Positions 8,659 to 18,512 of a stretch of DNA of 42,201 nucleotides are shown in pieces. Location of the stretch: the NCBI GenBank assembly GCA_025923075.1, contig JAICGN010000029.1, forward strand, positions 1 through 42,201, given 5' to 3'. Both the position numbers and the translations under genes were made by a program. Every line of letters starts with the position of its first letter. Positions within the stretch are counted from its first letter, which is position 1. A model generated the notes under the pieces. It worked only from the letters and a program-made list of their open reading frames with translations. It did no database searches and was not told where the DNA came from. This DNA is from Chitinophagaceae bacterium (GTDB lineage Bacteria; Bacteroidota; Bacteroidia; Chitinophagales; Chitinophagaceae).

Positions 8659-10308
8659 ATGTATGACATTCTACAATTGAACGACATGCTCGTTCCCGAA
8701 CTGCTTGATATTGCCGAGCAGTTGAAGATTCCCAATGCTAAGAAACTCAGTAAACAGGACCTTGTTTATAAGATCCTTGATGGCCAGGCAATAAAAGCCA
8801 GCGAAAAAAAAGTAGGTGATGCTGAGGATAAACATAAACGCAAGCGAATTATTAAAACGTCTACGAGCCTTTCGACAGAAGAGGCAATTGTTGAAGAACC
8901 CGATAATGATAACACTATGGCAAAAAGTTCCCGCATTGGCGGACCAAAACCCGCAGCTAAAAAAGAAGAGAAACCAATCTTAAAACGTGGTCGTAAAAAA
9001 GAGGAACCAATTAATGATGAGACCCCTGTGGAAATAAATGTACAGGACGAAGAAGTAACGCCTGGCCCTGATACCGGAAATGTTTCCGATAATGTCTCGG
9101 GTATGACTGTTGAAGCAGAACCAACAGTGCCAGATCCTAACATAGCACAAAAATTTTATCCGCCCCGTCGCGACCAGGTATTTAATATTGAATTTGATGG
9201 TGTGATACTTTCGGAAGGTGTTTTGGAAATGATGCCGGATGGTTATGGTTTCCTTCGTTCTTCTGACTACAACTATTTATCCTCGCCGGATGATGTATAT
9301 GTTTCTCCTTCGCAAATAAAATTATTTGGTCTAAAAACAGGGGATACTGTTTATGGCGCCGTTCGCCCACCAAAAGAGGGGGAAAAATATTTTGCATTAT
9401 TAAAAGTTGATACGATCAATAATAAAAAGCCAGAGGAAGTTCGTGATCGTGTACCATTTGATTATCTCACTCCGCTTTTTCCATTTGAAAAATTGAACCT
9501 TTTTGATTCCTCGGATAACTATTCAACGAGAATAATGGACCTGTTTACACCCATAGGTAAAGGGCAGCGGGGATTAATTGTTGCGCAACCAAAGACAGGT
9601 AAGACCATGTTGCTGAAAGCAGTAGCCAATGCCATTGCAAAGAATCATCCCGAATGTTACCTGATGGTGGTGCTTGTAGACGAAAGGCCTGAAGAAGTAA
9701 CAGATATGGAACGTAGCGTAAAAGCAGAAGTGATTGCATCCACATTTGATGAGCCCGCAGAGAAACACGTTAAGGTTTCTACGATGGCTTTGCAAAAAGC
9801 AAAACGTCTTGTTGAATGCGGACACGATGTAGTTATATTGCTTGATTCCATTACACGTCTTGCCCGTGCCCATAATACGGTTGCTCCTGCGTCAGGTAAA
9901 GTTTTATCGGGTGGCGTGGAAGCAAATGCAATGCAGAAGCCAAAACAATTTTTTGGTGCTGCCAGGAAAATTGAATTTGGCGGATCACTTACTATCATTG
10001 CTACTGCGCTGGTTGATACGGGAAGTAAAATGGATGAGGTGATCTTTGAGGAATTCAAAGGCACAGGTAACATGGAATTGCAACTGGAAAGAAGATTATC
10101 CAACAGGAGGATTTATCCTGCAATTGACCTGGTTTCCTCATCCACCCGTCGCGATGATCTGCTGCTGGAAAGAGATGTATTGCAACGTATGAACCTGCTG
10201 CGTGTTTTCTTAACTGATATGAATGTAGAAGAAGCGATGAATGAGTTGCTTAAACGAATGAAAGGCACTAAAGATAACTTTGAGTTTTTGGCGAGTATGA
10301 ATGGTTAG
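8659..10308 (+). CDS. rho: Transcription termination factor Rho
   Basis: Hexameric RNA-dependent ATPase that ends transcription. The 549 residues exceed the usual 420 or so because of an insert. Order: Rho N-terminal helical domain (residues 1-43, [12 protein letters not shown]); a charged, low-complexity linker rich in Lys, Glu and Asp (about 50-170), typical of Bacteroidota and possibly RNA-binding; the cold-shock-like primary RNA site (about 175-255, containing [13 protein letters not shown]); and the RecA-like motor with Walker A AQPKTGKT (about 308-315), [23 protein letters not shown], and the arginine-finger region [15 protein letters not shown]. The start ATG lies far down a leader of about 170 bases. 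A strong terminator follows. The linker is the only unusual part. Confidence 0.97.
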   Translation: MYDILQLNDMLVPELLDIAEQLKIPNAKKLSKQDLVYKILDGQAIKASEKKVGDAEDKHKRKRIIKTSTSLSTEEAIVEEPDNDNTMAKSSRIGGPKPAAKKEEKPILKRGRKKEEPINDETPVEINVQDEEVTPGPDTGNVSDNVSGMTVEAEPTVPDPNIAQKFYPPRRDQVFNIEFDGVILSEGVLEMMPDGYGFLRSSDYNYLSSPDDVYVSPSQIKLFGLKTGDTVYGAVRPPKEGEKYFALLKVDTINNKKPEEVRDRVPFDYLTPLFPFEKLNLFDSSDNYSTRIMDLFTPIGKGQRGLIVAQPKTGKTMLLKAVANAIAKNHPECYLMVVLVDERPEEVTDMERSVKAEVIASTFDEPAEKHVKVSTMALQKAKRLVECGHDVVILLDSITRLARAHNTVAPASGKVLSGGVEANAMQKPKQFFGAARKIEFGGSLTIIATALVDTGSKMDEVIFEEFKGTGNMELQLERRLSNRRIYPAIDLVSSSTRRDDLLLERDVLQRMNLLRVFLTDMNVEEAMNELLKRMKGTKDNFEFLASMNG

Positions 10309-10342
10309 AACCAGGGACATTGCATAAGATTATTCGGATAGT

Positions 10343-10372
10343 AGAGTTCGTCAATATGACGGACTCTTTTTT
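10343..10372 (+). terminator. rho intrinsic terminator
   Basis: AGAGTTCGTCA (10343-10353) pairs with TGACGGACTCT (10357-10367), one G-U pair, with a 3-base loop, and runs into a T tract. It lies 35 bases after the rho stop codon. Confidence 0.85.
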
Positions 10373-10401
10373 ATGCAGTATTTTATTAATTTTCCGCAAA
10401 A

Positions 10402-10420
10402 TGCCTGCCTACCGCAGGCA
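10402..10420. repeat. GC-rich palindromic intergenic element
   Basis: TGCCTGC (10402-10408) and GCAGGCA (10414-10420) form a perfect 7-bp stem with a 5-base loop, in an otherwise AT-rich gap. It is not followed by a T run, so it is not a clear terminator. It resembles the short dispersed palindromes common in Chitinophagaceae intergenic DNA (inference). Confidence 0.5.
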
Positions 10421-10448
10421 GGGATTTTGATCATATTAATCCGGAGTT

Positions 10449-11594
10449 TTGTCCATAGAAAAAATAAATATTGAATACTTCCTTGAACTGTCAAAGCAGA
10501 ACCCTGTCATTGATGTTCGTAGTCCGGGTGAATTCAATCATGCACATATTCCCGGCGCTTATAGTGTACCGTTGTTTACCGATGAAGAACGAGCTATCGT
10601 GGGAACAGCTTACAAACAGGACAGCAGGGAAATGGCAATTAAGCACGGACTTGATTTTTTTGGAACGAAGATGAAGAAGATGGTGGAAGAAGTGGAAGAA
10701 ATTTTAAACTTACGCCGAACGATTACAAATGGCAAACCCAACAAACTCGAAATCCCAAATGGAAAACCTAAAATAGTTCTACTTTATTGCTGGAGAGGAG
10801 GCATGCGGAGCGGGGCGGTGGGATGGTTGCTTGATGTATATGGTTTTAAAGTCTATACGCTTACCGGGGGCTACAAAAAATTCAGGAACTACGTGCTTGA
10901 GACTTTTAAGCTTCCTTTCGATTTAAAAATTCTTGGCGGTTATACCGGATCCGGAAAAACAGAAGTAATAAAAGAGTTGAAGAGAAAAGGAGAGTTAGTC
11001 ATCGATCTTGAAGACATAGCGAAACATAAAGGCTCTGCGTTTGGTAGTATTGGCATGCCCAGGCAACCCACACAGGAAATGTTTGAAAATATTTTAAGTT
11101 GCGAGCTTCGAACCTTGCGCTATGAGCCAAAAGCCAAGGGTCAAAACTCCAATCCACAATTAATTATTAAGCATTCGCCAATCTGGTTAGAAGACGAATC
11201 ACAGCGCATTGGTCTTATTAATTTGCCAAACGAGCTTTGGTACACAATCCGAAAATCAGCAATCTATTTTATTGATATCCCTTTTGAGGAAAGACTGAAA
11301 CATCTGGTAGAGGAATATGGCGCCCTGGACAAAGAAAAAATGGTGGATGCGATCATCAGAATAAAGGAACGGCTGGGAGGGCTCGAGGCGAAAAGGGCTA
11401 TTGAGTTTTTAGAACAGGATAATCCAATAGAAAGTTTCCGCATTTTGTTGAAATACTACGATAAATGGTACGCAAAAGGCTTGCACAATCGGGAGAACAT
11501 AAATTCGTTATTACATACGATAGTCTGTGACTCCGTAACTCCTGAAAATGCAAAAAAATTAATCCAACAGCCTGTGTATCATGAAAAACCTTAA
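10449..11594 (+). CDS. mnmH: tRNA 2-selenouridine synthase (SelU/MnmH)
   Basis: Converts 2-thiouridine at wobble position 34 of certain tRNAs to 2-selenouridine, using selenophosphate. The 381-residue protein has an N-terminal rhodanese domain (VIDVRSPGEFNHAHIPGA near residues 19-36) with catalytic Cys114 in YCWRGGMRSG, then a P-loop domain with Walker A GYTGSGKT (164-171), as in E. coli YbbB. A short charged insert (about residues 88-103) precedes the catalytic strand. The start is TTG at 10449; no ATG is available before the rhodanese core, so a TTG start is accepted. Its stop overlaps the next gene by 14 bases, and selD, the selenophosphate supplier, follows that gene. Together they form a selenium operon. 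Confidence 0.93.
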   Translation: MSIEKINIEYFLELSKQNPVIDVRSPGEFNHAHIPGAYSVPLFTDEERAIVGTAYKQDSREMAIKHGLDFFGTKMKKMVEEVEEILNLRRTITNGKPNKLEIPNGKPKIVLLYCWRGGMRSGAVGWLLDVYGFKVYTLTGGYKKFRNYVLETFKLPFDLKILGGYTGSGKTEVIKELKRKGELVIDLEDIAKHKGSAFGSIGMPRQPTQEMFENILSCELRTLRYEPKAKGQNSNPQLIIKHSPIWLEDESQRIGLINLPNELWYTIRKSAIYFIDIPFEERLKHLVEEYGALDKEKMVDAIIRIKERLGGLEAKRAIEFLEQDNPIESFRILLKYYDKWYAKGLHNRENINSLLHTIVCDSVTPENAKKLIQQPVYHEKP

Positions 11595-13287
11595 AACCTT
11601 TCTGCTTCTTTTTTTCTTTCCTTTCTTTGGATTTGCTCAATCTTTGAACGGGGTCTATACAGGGGTTCTGTCAAATGATAGCACAACCGTTCGCCGGGAT
11701 CAATCTTTTGAGATGGCATTGACTGAATATAATGGCAAAGTGTATGGCTACGCATATTCGACTTTTATTGTAAACGATACGCTTTATTACATTGTAAAAC
11801 GAGTAAAAGGAAAAGTTGAAGGCGATATTTGTGAAGTGGAGGATGATGAAGTGATCTCTCATAATTTTCCTCAAAAACCCGAAAAAAAGGTTTACGTTAC
11901 TTATACGTTAAGACGAAACATTTCAGACAGCACATGGAAATTAGATGGAAACTGGAAAACTAACCTCACAAAAAAGTATTATGCTATTTCCGGTAAAGTA
12001 GAAACGAAAGAAGAAAAAGACCTGAGTAAGTCAAAATTGTATGAACACCTTGGTGATCTTGATCTACAGAAAACCCTTGCACTGGAAAAACCAAAAGAAA
12101 AGACGCCCGAGAAGAAACCTGCAAAAAATAAGGACGATAAGAATGCAGTCGCAAAAAATAATATAAAGAAGGAAGAAAAGAATATCATTCCTCCAACAGC
12201 TACGAAGCCAATCGACAAGAAGCCGGATGCTTCTATTGCCAAAACAGATACGAAAGTTCCCGAAAATAAAACTGCACTAGAAACTGTAAATAATCGGCCA
12301 AATCAACCTGAAAAGAAAGAGACAGCTGTATCAATTTCGAACCCTGTCGCCAAAAAACCTGAAACCAGTATTGCAAAAACCGATACTAAACGTCCTGAGA
12401 ATAAAACGGCATCGGTTCCGGTAAATAATTTACCGACTCAAACTGACAAGAAAGATGTAGTTGTTACAAATTCGAATGGGGTTGATAAAAAACCAGAAAC
12501 CACAATTGCTAAAACAGAAGCCAAGTTTGCCGATAATAAGACGGGTTCAGGCCCGGTGAATAACCTGCCAGTTCAAACAGAAAGTAAAAATGTTGCCGTA
12601 ACAAATACGGCTGACAAGAAAAACAATGCCCCGATAATGAAAACAGAAGTTAAGCAACCTGAAAGTAAAACTGTTTCTGGCCCTGTTACCAATCAATTGC
12701 CCCAGAATACTAAAAATGCCACTGTAACTAATACCTACCAGTCTGATAAAAAACCTGATGCTCCAATTGCCAAAACAGAAAATAAACCTGTCGATAGCAA
12801 AACGGCTTCCACGAACAATCAGTCAACCCAGCCTGACAAGAAAGAAGTGGCGAGTACAGATAAAAAAGCAAGTGGCGAATTTGAGTTCCAGGAAGTAAAG
12901 AGAAACAGAAAATTAAAGCCGGCGGCTTCTTTGGTTGATGGTAGAATATCTATTCCTTCCGAAACTATTTATTTTAAATCCGATAGCCTGTCAATTGCTT
13001 TGTATGATAATGGTGAAGTGGATGGTGACACGGTAAGTGTAATTATCAACGATGAGATGTTCATAGCAAAACAGGGATTAAAGTCTTCTGCTTTCAGAAA
13101 AACGTTTTATGTCCCGCAGCAGGACACTGATTCTTTACTCGTAGTCTTATATGCTGAAAACCTGGGAAAATATCCACCCAACACAGGGCTATTACAAATA
13201 AAAGATGGCGAAGAGATTTTTTATGTTCGTTTTAAAGCTGATCTTGACCGCAATGCAGCGATCGTACTGCGTAGAAAATACAAATAA
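11581..13287 (+). CDS. Secreted protein with five ~44-residue Lys/Thr-rich repeats
   Basis: I do not recognise a named family. The 568-residue protein has a clear signal peptide (MKNLKTFLLLFFFPFFGFAQ). An N-terminal globular region rich in Tyr and Val (about 21-145) is followed by a KEK-rich linker. Residues of about 208-425 hold five tandem repeats of about 44 residues with the core KKPxxxIAKTxxKxxxxKTA and VNNxPxQ. The C-terminal domain (about 440-568) ends with VRFKADLDRNAAIVLRRKYK and looks beta-rich. The gene starts inside the mnmH stop region (14-base overlap) and ends 32 bases before selD. The context suggests co-expression with selenium genes, but a functional link is only inference. 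The repeats resemble an extended periplasmic or surface spacer. Confidence 0.8.
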   Translation: MKNLKTFLLLFFFPFFGFAQSLNGVYTGVLSNDSTTVRRDQSFEMALTEYNGKVYGYAYSTFIVNDTLYYIVKRVKGKVEGDICEVEDDEVISHNFPQKPEKKVYVTYTLRRNISDSTWKLDGNWKTNLTKKYYAISGKVETKEEKDLSKSKLYEHLGDLDLQKTLALEKPKEKTPEKKPAKNKDDKNAVAKNNIKKEEKNIIPPTATKPIDKKPDASIAKTDTKVPENKTALETVNNRPNQPEKKETAVSISNPVAKKPETSIAKTDTKRPENKTASVPVNNLPTQTDKKDVVVTNSNGVDKKPETTIAKTEAKFADNKTGSGPVNNLPVQTESKNVAVTNTADKKNNAPIMKTEVKQPESKTVSGPVTNQLPQNTKNATVTNTYQSDKKPDAPIAKTENKPVDSKTASTNNQSTQPDKKEVASTDKKASGEFEFQEVKRNRKLKPAASLVDGRISIPSETIYFKSDSLSIALYDNGEVDGDTVSVIINDEMFIAKQGLKSSAFRKTFYVPQQDTDSLLVVLYAENLGKYPPNTGLLQIKDGEEIFYVRFKADLDRNAAIVLRRKYK

Positions 13288-13319
13288 GAAATATCATCGT
13301 ATATCCGAGATTTGCGGAT

Positions 13320-14393
13320 ATGAACGCTGAGTCGTCAACTTCCGAATCAATAAAGCTCACACAGTATTCCCGCGGTGCCGGTTGTGGCTGCAAAATTTCT
13401 CCAAAGATTTTGGATGAGATCTTAAAAACGAATATTTCCATTCCCGATGATAAGAATCTTCTTGTTGGCAATAGCAGTAAGGATGATGCTGCAGTGTATG
13501 ATATGGGAAACGGAATGGCACTTATTTCTACTGCGGATTTTTTTATGCCCATTGTTGATGATGCCTTTGATTTTGGCAGGATCGCTGCGGCCAACTCTAT
13601 CAGCGATGTATATGCAATGGGTGGGAAACCGTCAATGGCCATTGCAATATTGGGCTGGCCGGTTGAGAAACTTCCGGTTGAACTGGCACAAAAGGTTATC
13701 GAAGGCGGAAGAACAATTTGTAAAGACGCGGGCATTCCGCTTGCAGGTGGCCATAGTGTTGATTCGACTGAACCGATATTTGGTTTAGCCGTAAGCGGAT
13801 TGGTTAATAAAGAAAATTTAAAAAAGAATAATACTGCAGAAGAAGGTGACTGGATCTTTCTTACAAAACCACTGGGCGTTGGAATTCTATCTACTGCACA
13901 AAAAAGGGGTTTGCTGAAAGATGAACATTTGCAAATAATGATTGAGCAAATGACAAGCCTTAATAAGATCGGTGGGGAGTTAGGCAAAATCAAAGGAGTA
14001 ACAGCAATGACAGATGTAACGGGATTTGGTTTGCTTGGTCATTTAATTGAAATGACTGAAGGCAGCGGTCTTACTGCAGAGATCTCATATAATAAAATTG
14101 CTGTTGTTAATGGGGTAAAAGATTTTATTATTCAACGCATTTTTCCCGATGCTACTACAAGAAACTGGAACAGCTACTATGAGAAAGTAAGATTTGAAAA
14201 AGGGGTGAATGTAATGGAAGCATTTACATTACTTCCCGACCCGCAAACCAATGGAGGGCTGTTATTCAGTGTGAAAGGAAAGGCGAAAGAAGAAATAATT
14301 ACCTTACTGAAAAAAGAGGGGTTAACTACTTTTATTGAACCAATCGGAAGATTTATTGCAAAGGGGGAGAAAACAATTGAGGTAAAGAAATAG
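13320..14393 (+). CDS. selD: Selenide, water dikinase (selenophosphate synthase)
   Basis: Makes selenophosphate from selenide and ATP. The 357-residue length is typical. The N-terminal active site TQYSRGAGCGCKISPK carries Cys22 (equivalent to E. coli Cys17) and Lys25 (equivalent to Lys20); a Cys is used, not selenocysteine. The ATP/Mg region includes the DDAAVYD segment and the AISDVYAMGG-like stretch NSISDVYAMGG, and the AIR-synthase-type GGHSVDS and TDVTGFGLLGHL motifs follow. Located 32 bases after the repeat protein and two bases before the DinB-like gene. With no selA or selB in view, its likely client here is MnmH. Confidence 0.96.
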   Translation: MNAESSTSESIKLTQYSRGAGCGCKISPKILDEILKTNISIPDDKNLLVGNSSKDDAAVYDMGNGMALISTADFFMPIVDDAFDFGRIAAANSISDVYAMGGKPSMAIAILGWPVEKLPVELAQKVIEGGRTICKDAGIPLAGGHSVDSTEPIFGLAVSGLVNKENLKKNNTAEEGDWIFLTKPLGVGILSTAQKRGLLKDEHLQIMIEQMTSLNKIGGELGKIKGVTAMTDVTGFGLLGHLIEMTEGSGLTAEISYNKIAVVNGVKDFIIQRIFPDATTRNWNSYYEKVRFEKGVNVMEAFTLLPDPQTNGGLLFSVKGKAKEEIITLLKKEGLTTFIEPIGRFIAKGEKTIEVKK

Positions 14394-14395
14394 CT

Positions 14396-14923
14396 ATGTC
14401 AATAGAATACAAGCCAGAGATCATTTCCGCATTGAACGAAAAAATTGATGCATTCAATAATTACATTGCGCCACTAAGCAAAGAACAATTTGAAGCAACT
14501 CCAAATGGTAAATGGAGTGCCGGACAAAACCTTGATCACCTTATTCGTGCAATAAAACCCCTGCAACTTGCTTACAGGCTTCCGAAATTTGCTTTATTGA
14601 TCTTATTTGGTAAAACCAATCGACCTTCCAGAACTTATGATGACCTGGTAACAAAATATAAGACAAAACTTGCTACAGGTGGCAAAGCAAGCGGACCCTT
14701 TATCCCGCCTGTTATCAGTTTTGAGAGGAAAGAAGCATTGATAAGAAAATATAAAGAACAAAAACAAAAATTGATCGCTAGAGTTGAAAAACAGGAGGAA
14801 AAAGACCTTGATACCTATATCTTACCACATCCTTTATTGGGTAAAGTAACGTTGAGGGAAATGCTCTATTTTACTATTCATCACAATGAGCATCATCTTC
14901 AATTATTGAAGAATCGTATTTGA
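14396..14923 (+). CDS. DinB-like (DUF664 superfamily) protein
   Basis: A 175-residue helical protein of the DinB/YfiT superfamily, often metal-dependent thiol transferases or proteins of unknown role. The expected metal-site histidines are visible: His in GQNLDHLIRA near the N-terminal helix, and the HHNEHHLQLLKNR signature at the C-terminus. It follows selD by two bases and is probably co-transcribed. The stop codon directly abuts the stop codon of the convergent ctlX gene, with no spacer. The substrate is unknown, and a selenium role is only positional inference. Confidence 0.82.
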   Translation: MSIEYKPEIISALNEKIDAFNNYIAPLSKEQFEATPNGKWSAGQNLDHLIRAIKPLQLAYRLPKFALLILFGKTNRPSRTYDDLVTKYKTKLATGGKASGPFIPPVISFERKEALIRKYKEQKQKLIARVEKQEEKDLDTYILPHPLLGKVTLREMLYFTIHHNEHHLQLLKNRI

Positions 14924-15844
14924 TTATTTTCTTTCCAAAAAAATTTCCGCCATCATACACCGTACGCTGCCACCTTCAGTTTGTTCAATCACAGGGATTG
15001 GGATGGGCAATAAGTTAGCTCGTGAAGAAAGCTCTTCTTTCTGATCGTTGTATAGTGAATCAAACGCAGTTTGGCTCATTACCAGGTATTTTTCTCCCCT
15101 AGCATTTTTTACGTGTAACATGTTACCCGCAAAAGAATGCATCTGGTCTTTTGTGATCCTGATCACATCATGGCCACTGCTATCGAGCAATTGTCTTACA
15201 GCAATTAGTTCCCACTCTTCTGCAATCGCTTCTTCGCAGAGCACTGCAAAATTTTCACCAAGGGTCATCACCACGTTAGTGTGATATACGGGGTAACCAT
15301 TTTTATCTGTAGCCAAAAAAGCTATGGCCCTGTATTTATTTGCATTGGCAAATTTTTCCAATATGGACATGTCCGTTCGGGGTGAATAACATGTATAGAT
15401 CACTTTGTTGTCATGATCGATCACCATGCTTCCTGTACCTTCTAAAAATTTCCCTTCAACTTCAAATTCACTCCAGTCCTGGATGTCCTTCACGACAAAT
15501 CTTTCTGTCAGCAATTTTAATATGTCTTCTCGTTTTTCGGGTCGGCGATTAGGAGCATACAAGGGAAAAATGGAAGCAATTCCTTCGGGGGAAGTGGTGA
15601 GCCAGTTATTAGGAAATATCGCGGAGGGCTTTAAGGGGGTTGGTGTATCATCAATCACTAAAACAGTTATACCATGCCTTCGCAGAATATCGACCATGTT
15701 GTCAAACTCTTTTACAGCTGATTGCTGAATAGACCGGCTACTTATTTCTGAAATTGGGGTTTGAAAAAAATTTGTTGCTGCCGTTTCTTCATTTGCGCCA
15801 AATGCGGCAGGGCGGATCATAAGTATGGTATCAGTTATCTGCAT
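14924..15844 (-). CDS. ctlX: CtlX-type amidinotransferase-fold hydrolase
   Basis: A 306-residue member of the guanidino-modifying (arginine deiminase/amidinotransferase) superfamily, closest to the group named citrulline utilization hydrolase CtlX. Seen: IRPAAFGANEETAATN near the N-terminus, FPNNWLTT (about residues 75-82), EGTGSMVIDH, the catalytic-type HTNVVMTLGENFAVLC, HSFAGNMLHV, and the terminal nucleophile region GGSVRCMMAEIFL, in which the Cys is the expected nucleophile. This is a complete catalytic set for the fold. Exact substrate (citrulline, arginine or another guanidino compound) is not shown by sequence. Monocistronic and convergent with the selenium operon. Confidence 0.8.
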   Translation of the reverse strand: MQITDTILMIRPAAFGANEETAATNFFQTPISEISSRSIQQSAVKEFDNMVDILRRHGITVLVIDDTPTPLKPSAIFPNNWLTTSPEGIASIFPLYAPNRRPEKREDILKLLTERFVVKDIQDWSEFEVEGKFLEGTGSMVIDHDNKVIYTCYSPRTDMSILEKFANANKYRAIAFLATDKNGYPVYHTNVVMTLGENFAVLCEEAIAEEWELIAVRQLLDSSGHDVIRITKDQMHSFAGNMLHVKNARGEKYLVMSQTAFDSLYNDQKEELSSRANLLPIPIPVIEQTEGGSVRCMMAEIFLERK

Positions 15845-15952
15845 GGTTTATAAAAATAACTAAATGCAAATTATTTTCAGCGGATTTATATCATTTGAAC
15901 CTGAGTAAGAAATATGTTTTACATTAGAAGGAAGTTTTTGACAACTTTAGAG

Positions 15953-18205
15953 ATGCAAAACCATCGGCGTCATCTTGCTGCGATTCTTTTTACTGACATT
16001 GTCGGATATACTGCCATGATGCAACAAAATGAAACGAAAGCGGTTGTTGTCATGAAAAGATACACCGCCGTTTTGCAAAATGCAGTATCAACCAATTCGG
16101 GGCAAATTCTTAACGATTATGGCGATGGAAGTCTGTGCAGTTTCCCAAGTGTTACAGATGCGCTGAAATGTGCACTTGAATTGCAGGAACAATTACAAGC
16201 TGAGCCTGTTGTTCCTTTACGGATTGGACTCCATATCGGCGAAATATTTTTTGACGACGGAAAAGTGATGGGCGATGGAGTGAATATTGCATCGCGAATT
16301 CAATCTTTGGGACAGGCAAATACCGTTCTTTTTTCAGGAGAAATAAACAATAAGATCAAAAATCATCCTGAATTTAAATCTGTTTCACTTGGACAGTTTG
16401 AATTTAAAAATGTGGATGAACCAATCGAAGTTTTTGCGTTGGCAAACGAGGGACTTCTTATTCCCAAAAGAGAACTTCTAAGCGGAAAGCTTAAAAAGAC
16501 TCAAAAAAAGTATTCGACTAGAAAAACAATTCTGCCGGTTGCACTGATATTGCTGTTGATCGTTGCAGCTTTTCTTTATAAAAAATCTTCCGGCAATAAC
16601 GACCTTAGTGGAAAGGAAAAAACAATTGCAGTTCTTCCGTTTAGAAACATAAGTGTACAAAAAGAAGAGAATGAACCTTTTTGTGTAGGGGTAGCGTTGG
16701 AGCTTCAAAGAAAACTGGAATGGCTTGGTGGATTGATACCTATTGCTCCACAGTCTGTTGAAAAATACCGCGACACAAAAATGTCCCCAGTTGATATTGC
16801 GAACGAGTTGGGACGTATAAGTTTTCTTGTACAAGGTTCGGTCTTAAGAGATAAAAATAAAGTCAAAGTATTTATCTCACTCATAGATGGGCTCACAGGT
16901 AAAGAAAAATGGAGTGCTGATTATTCAGGGGAAGTAGAAGATGTTTTTTCATTGCAGGAAAATATTGCCCAGGAGATTGCTTCGCAATTGCAGGTAAAAA
17001 TCACACCGGATCAACAAAACCACATTGGTAGAGTATCAACAAAAAGCGCCAGGGCAATCGATGCTTATAACGAAGCCCTGACATCTTATGTAAACCTTGT
17101 TACGGCGGTTCACCCGTTATATTGGGACTCGCTGCCTTCAAATCCCCAACTCAACTCGAAATACCGCAAAACTCTTACTCTTTGCGATAGCGCAATTAAA
17201 ACGGATCCTTCAATGGCCGAAGCATATGTCTTAAAAGGGCAAACGTACTTTTATAGCATTCATGATTGGTATGAATCTGCTGACCAAAAGGCTTTGATTT
17301 TAGATAGCATGAGGTTATTGGGAAATACGGCACTTCAAATCGATAAATCCTCTGCCGATGCATATTTATTAATATCCAGATGTTTTAATAGAAGCGATTC
17401 GGCTTTAGTTTATCTTGAAAAAGCCCTTACCATTAATTCAAACAGTTTTGATGTTAACCGGGAGCTGGCTGACTATTATGCGTCAGCTGACCCTGAAAAA
17501 GCAATCCGCTTAAGCAAAAAAGCAATCCGCCTCAGCCCACTTTCTATTTGGACACCTTCTGTTTACCAAAACCTTGGATTCGCCTATCATAATTTTGGCG
17601 AATTTGAAAAAGCCGAATCATATGGCAAAAAAGCGATCGAGTTATCAGATAATTCCATGATCGAAGTTGAGGCTATGCGTAATCTGACAATTATTTACCT
17701 CCACTGGGGCAAGGCTGACTCTGTTATTAAATATGCGAGTCAACACCTAGACAAGGAACCTAATGCATTATATGAAATAGCAGAAGCGTATTGCAATTTA
17801 AAAAATGACTGTGCAAAAGCGTCGGAATTATATGAAAGGCTTTGGAACAGGTATAATAATCACAGTAACCCACACCGGTGGGCAGTTGCGTTGATAAATA
17901 TTGGCAAAACTAAAGAGGCAAAAGAAAAAATAGAGCTGGCGATTAAGGAATATAAAGAAAAAAATGATACGCTTTCCTATGATTATGCCGGTATTTGTGC
18001 TTTGAGCGGTCAAACAGCAAGGGCGCTGGATATCCTTAGGAAATTTGACTGGCAATGGGGTTCGCTTTATCTTATCCAATATGATAAGCTTTTTGATAAT
18101 GTCCGGAATGAAAAAGAATTTAAAGACATTGTACGGAAAGCCCATGATGAAAAAACAAAACTGAGAGAAAAAATAAGAAAAATCGAAGAAAGAGGTGAGC
18201 TATAG
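15953..18205 (+). CDS. Class III nucleotide cyclase-like protein with TolB-like and TPR regions
   Basis: A 750-residue membrane protein. The N-terminal cyclase homology domain (about 1-180) keeps metal Asp15 (FTDIVGYT) and Asp58 (YGDG), and transition-state Asn111 and Arg115 (VNIASRI). The positions that normally specify adenine (Lys and Asp) are Asn54 and Lys104. One membrane helix (about 192-210) is followed by a FlgO/TolB-like domain ([11 protein letters not shown], then VQGSVL) and then TPR-type helical repeats to the C-terminus. Start chosen at ATG 15953 because [20 protein letters not shown] is the normal opening; an extra 13 residues from 15914 are less convincing. Related fusions are common in Bacteroidota. 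Activity and substrate are unproven. Confidence 0.85.
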   Translation: MQNHRRHLAAILFTDIVGYTAMMQQNETKAVVVMKRYTAVLQNAVSTNSGQILNDYGDGSLCSFPSVTDALKCALELQEQLQAEPVVPLRIGLHIGEIFFDDGKVMGDGVNIASRIQSLGQANTVLFSGEINNKIKNHPEFKSVSLGQFEFKNVDEPIEVFALANEGLLIPKRELLSGKLKKTQKKYSTRKTILPVALILLLIVAAFLYKKSSGNNDLSGKEKTIAVLPFRNISVQKEENEPFCVGVALELQRKLEWLGGLIPIAPQSVEKYRDTKMSPVDIANELGRISFLVQGSVLRDKNKVKVFISLIDGLTGKEKWSADYSGEVEDVFSLQENIAQEIASQLQVKITPDQQNHIGRVSTKSARAIDAYNEALTSYVNLVTAVHPLYWDSLPSNPQLNSKYRKTLTLCDSAIKTDPSMAEAYVLKGQTYFYSIHDWYESADQKALILDSMRLLGNTALQIDKSSADAYLLISRCFNRSDSALVYLEKALTINSNSFDVNRELADYYASADPEKAIRLSKKAIRLSPLSIWTPSVYQNLGFAYHNFGEFEKAESYGKKAIELSDNSMIEVEAMRNLTIIYLHWGKADSVIKYASQHLDKEPNALYEIAEAYCNLKNDCAKASELYERLWNRYNNHSNPHRWAVALINIGKTKEAKEKIELAIKEYKEKNDTLSYDYAGICALSGQTARALDILRKFDWQWGSLYLIQYDKLFDNVRNEKEFKDIVRKAHDEKTKLREKIRKIEERGEL

Positions 18206-18427
18206 GGCATCAATTTTCTTTGCCAGTTGTTTGTCCTTATCTGTGACTATATTTCCGGCGCTGTGGGTATTCAGCCATATCTCAACCGTATTCCAGGTGT
18301 TTGTCCAGGTGGGATGATGATCCATTTTTTCAGCTTCGATGGCAACTCTTGTCATAAATGCAAATGCTTCGCTGAAATTCTTAAAAGTAAATTTCTTGTA
18401 CAGCTTATTATTTTCTTCTTTCCACAT
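18200..18427 (-). CDS. Pterin-4a-carbinolamine dehydratase
   Basis: Dehydrates 4a-hydroxytetrahydrobiopterin, recycling the pterin cofactor of aromatic amino-acid hydroxylases. The family signature is intact in the 75-residue protein: EKMDHHPTW, then [13 protein letters not shown], then GNIVTDKD (His-His pair plus the third His). It is shorter than the usual 95-110 residues because the N-terminal strand region is reduced, as in other Bacteroidota members. No phenylalanine hydroxylase gene lies in the window. The stop overlaps the convergent cyclase stop by six bases. Confidence 0.88.
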   Translation of the reverse strand: MWKEENNKLYKKFTFKNFSEAFAFMTRVAIEAEKMDHHPTWTNTWNTVEIWLNTHSAGNIVTDKDKQLAKKIDAL

Positions 18428-18512
18428 AAAAAATTGATTTGGTGATGTGATGATTTGGAGATCTTAAAATAGAATAATCAACCGGACGTTATCAAATTTC
18501 CAAATCACCTAA

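Noticed and set aside
9657-10103. Minus-strand open frame inside rho
   Set aside because: Shadow frame opposite the Rho motor domain, with no recognisable protein.
13232-13993. Long minus-strand open frame antisense to selD
   Set aside because: It is a shadow frame across the conserved SelD coding region; its product shows no motif and the sense frame is certain.
18440-18512. Imperfect repeats of GATTTGGA and TCCAAATC between two same-strand genes
   Set aside because: The arms are short and broken, with no T run, so a terminator or operator call is not supported.
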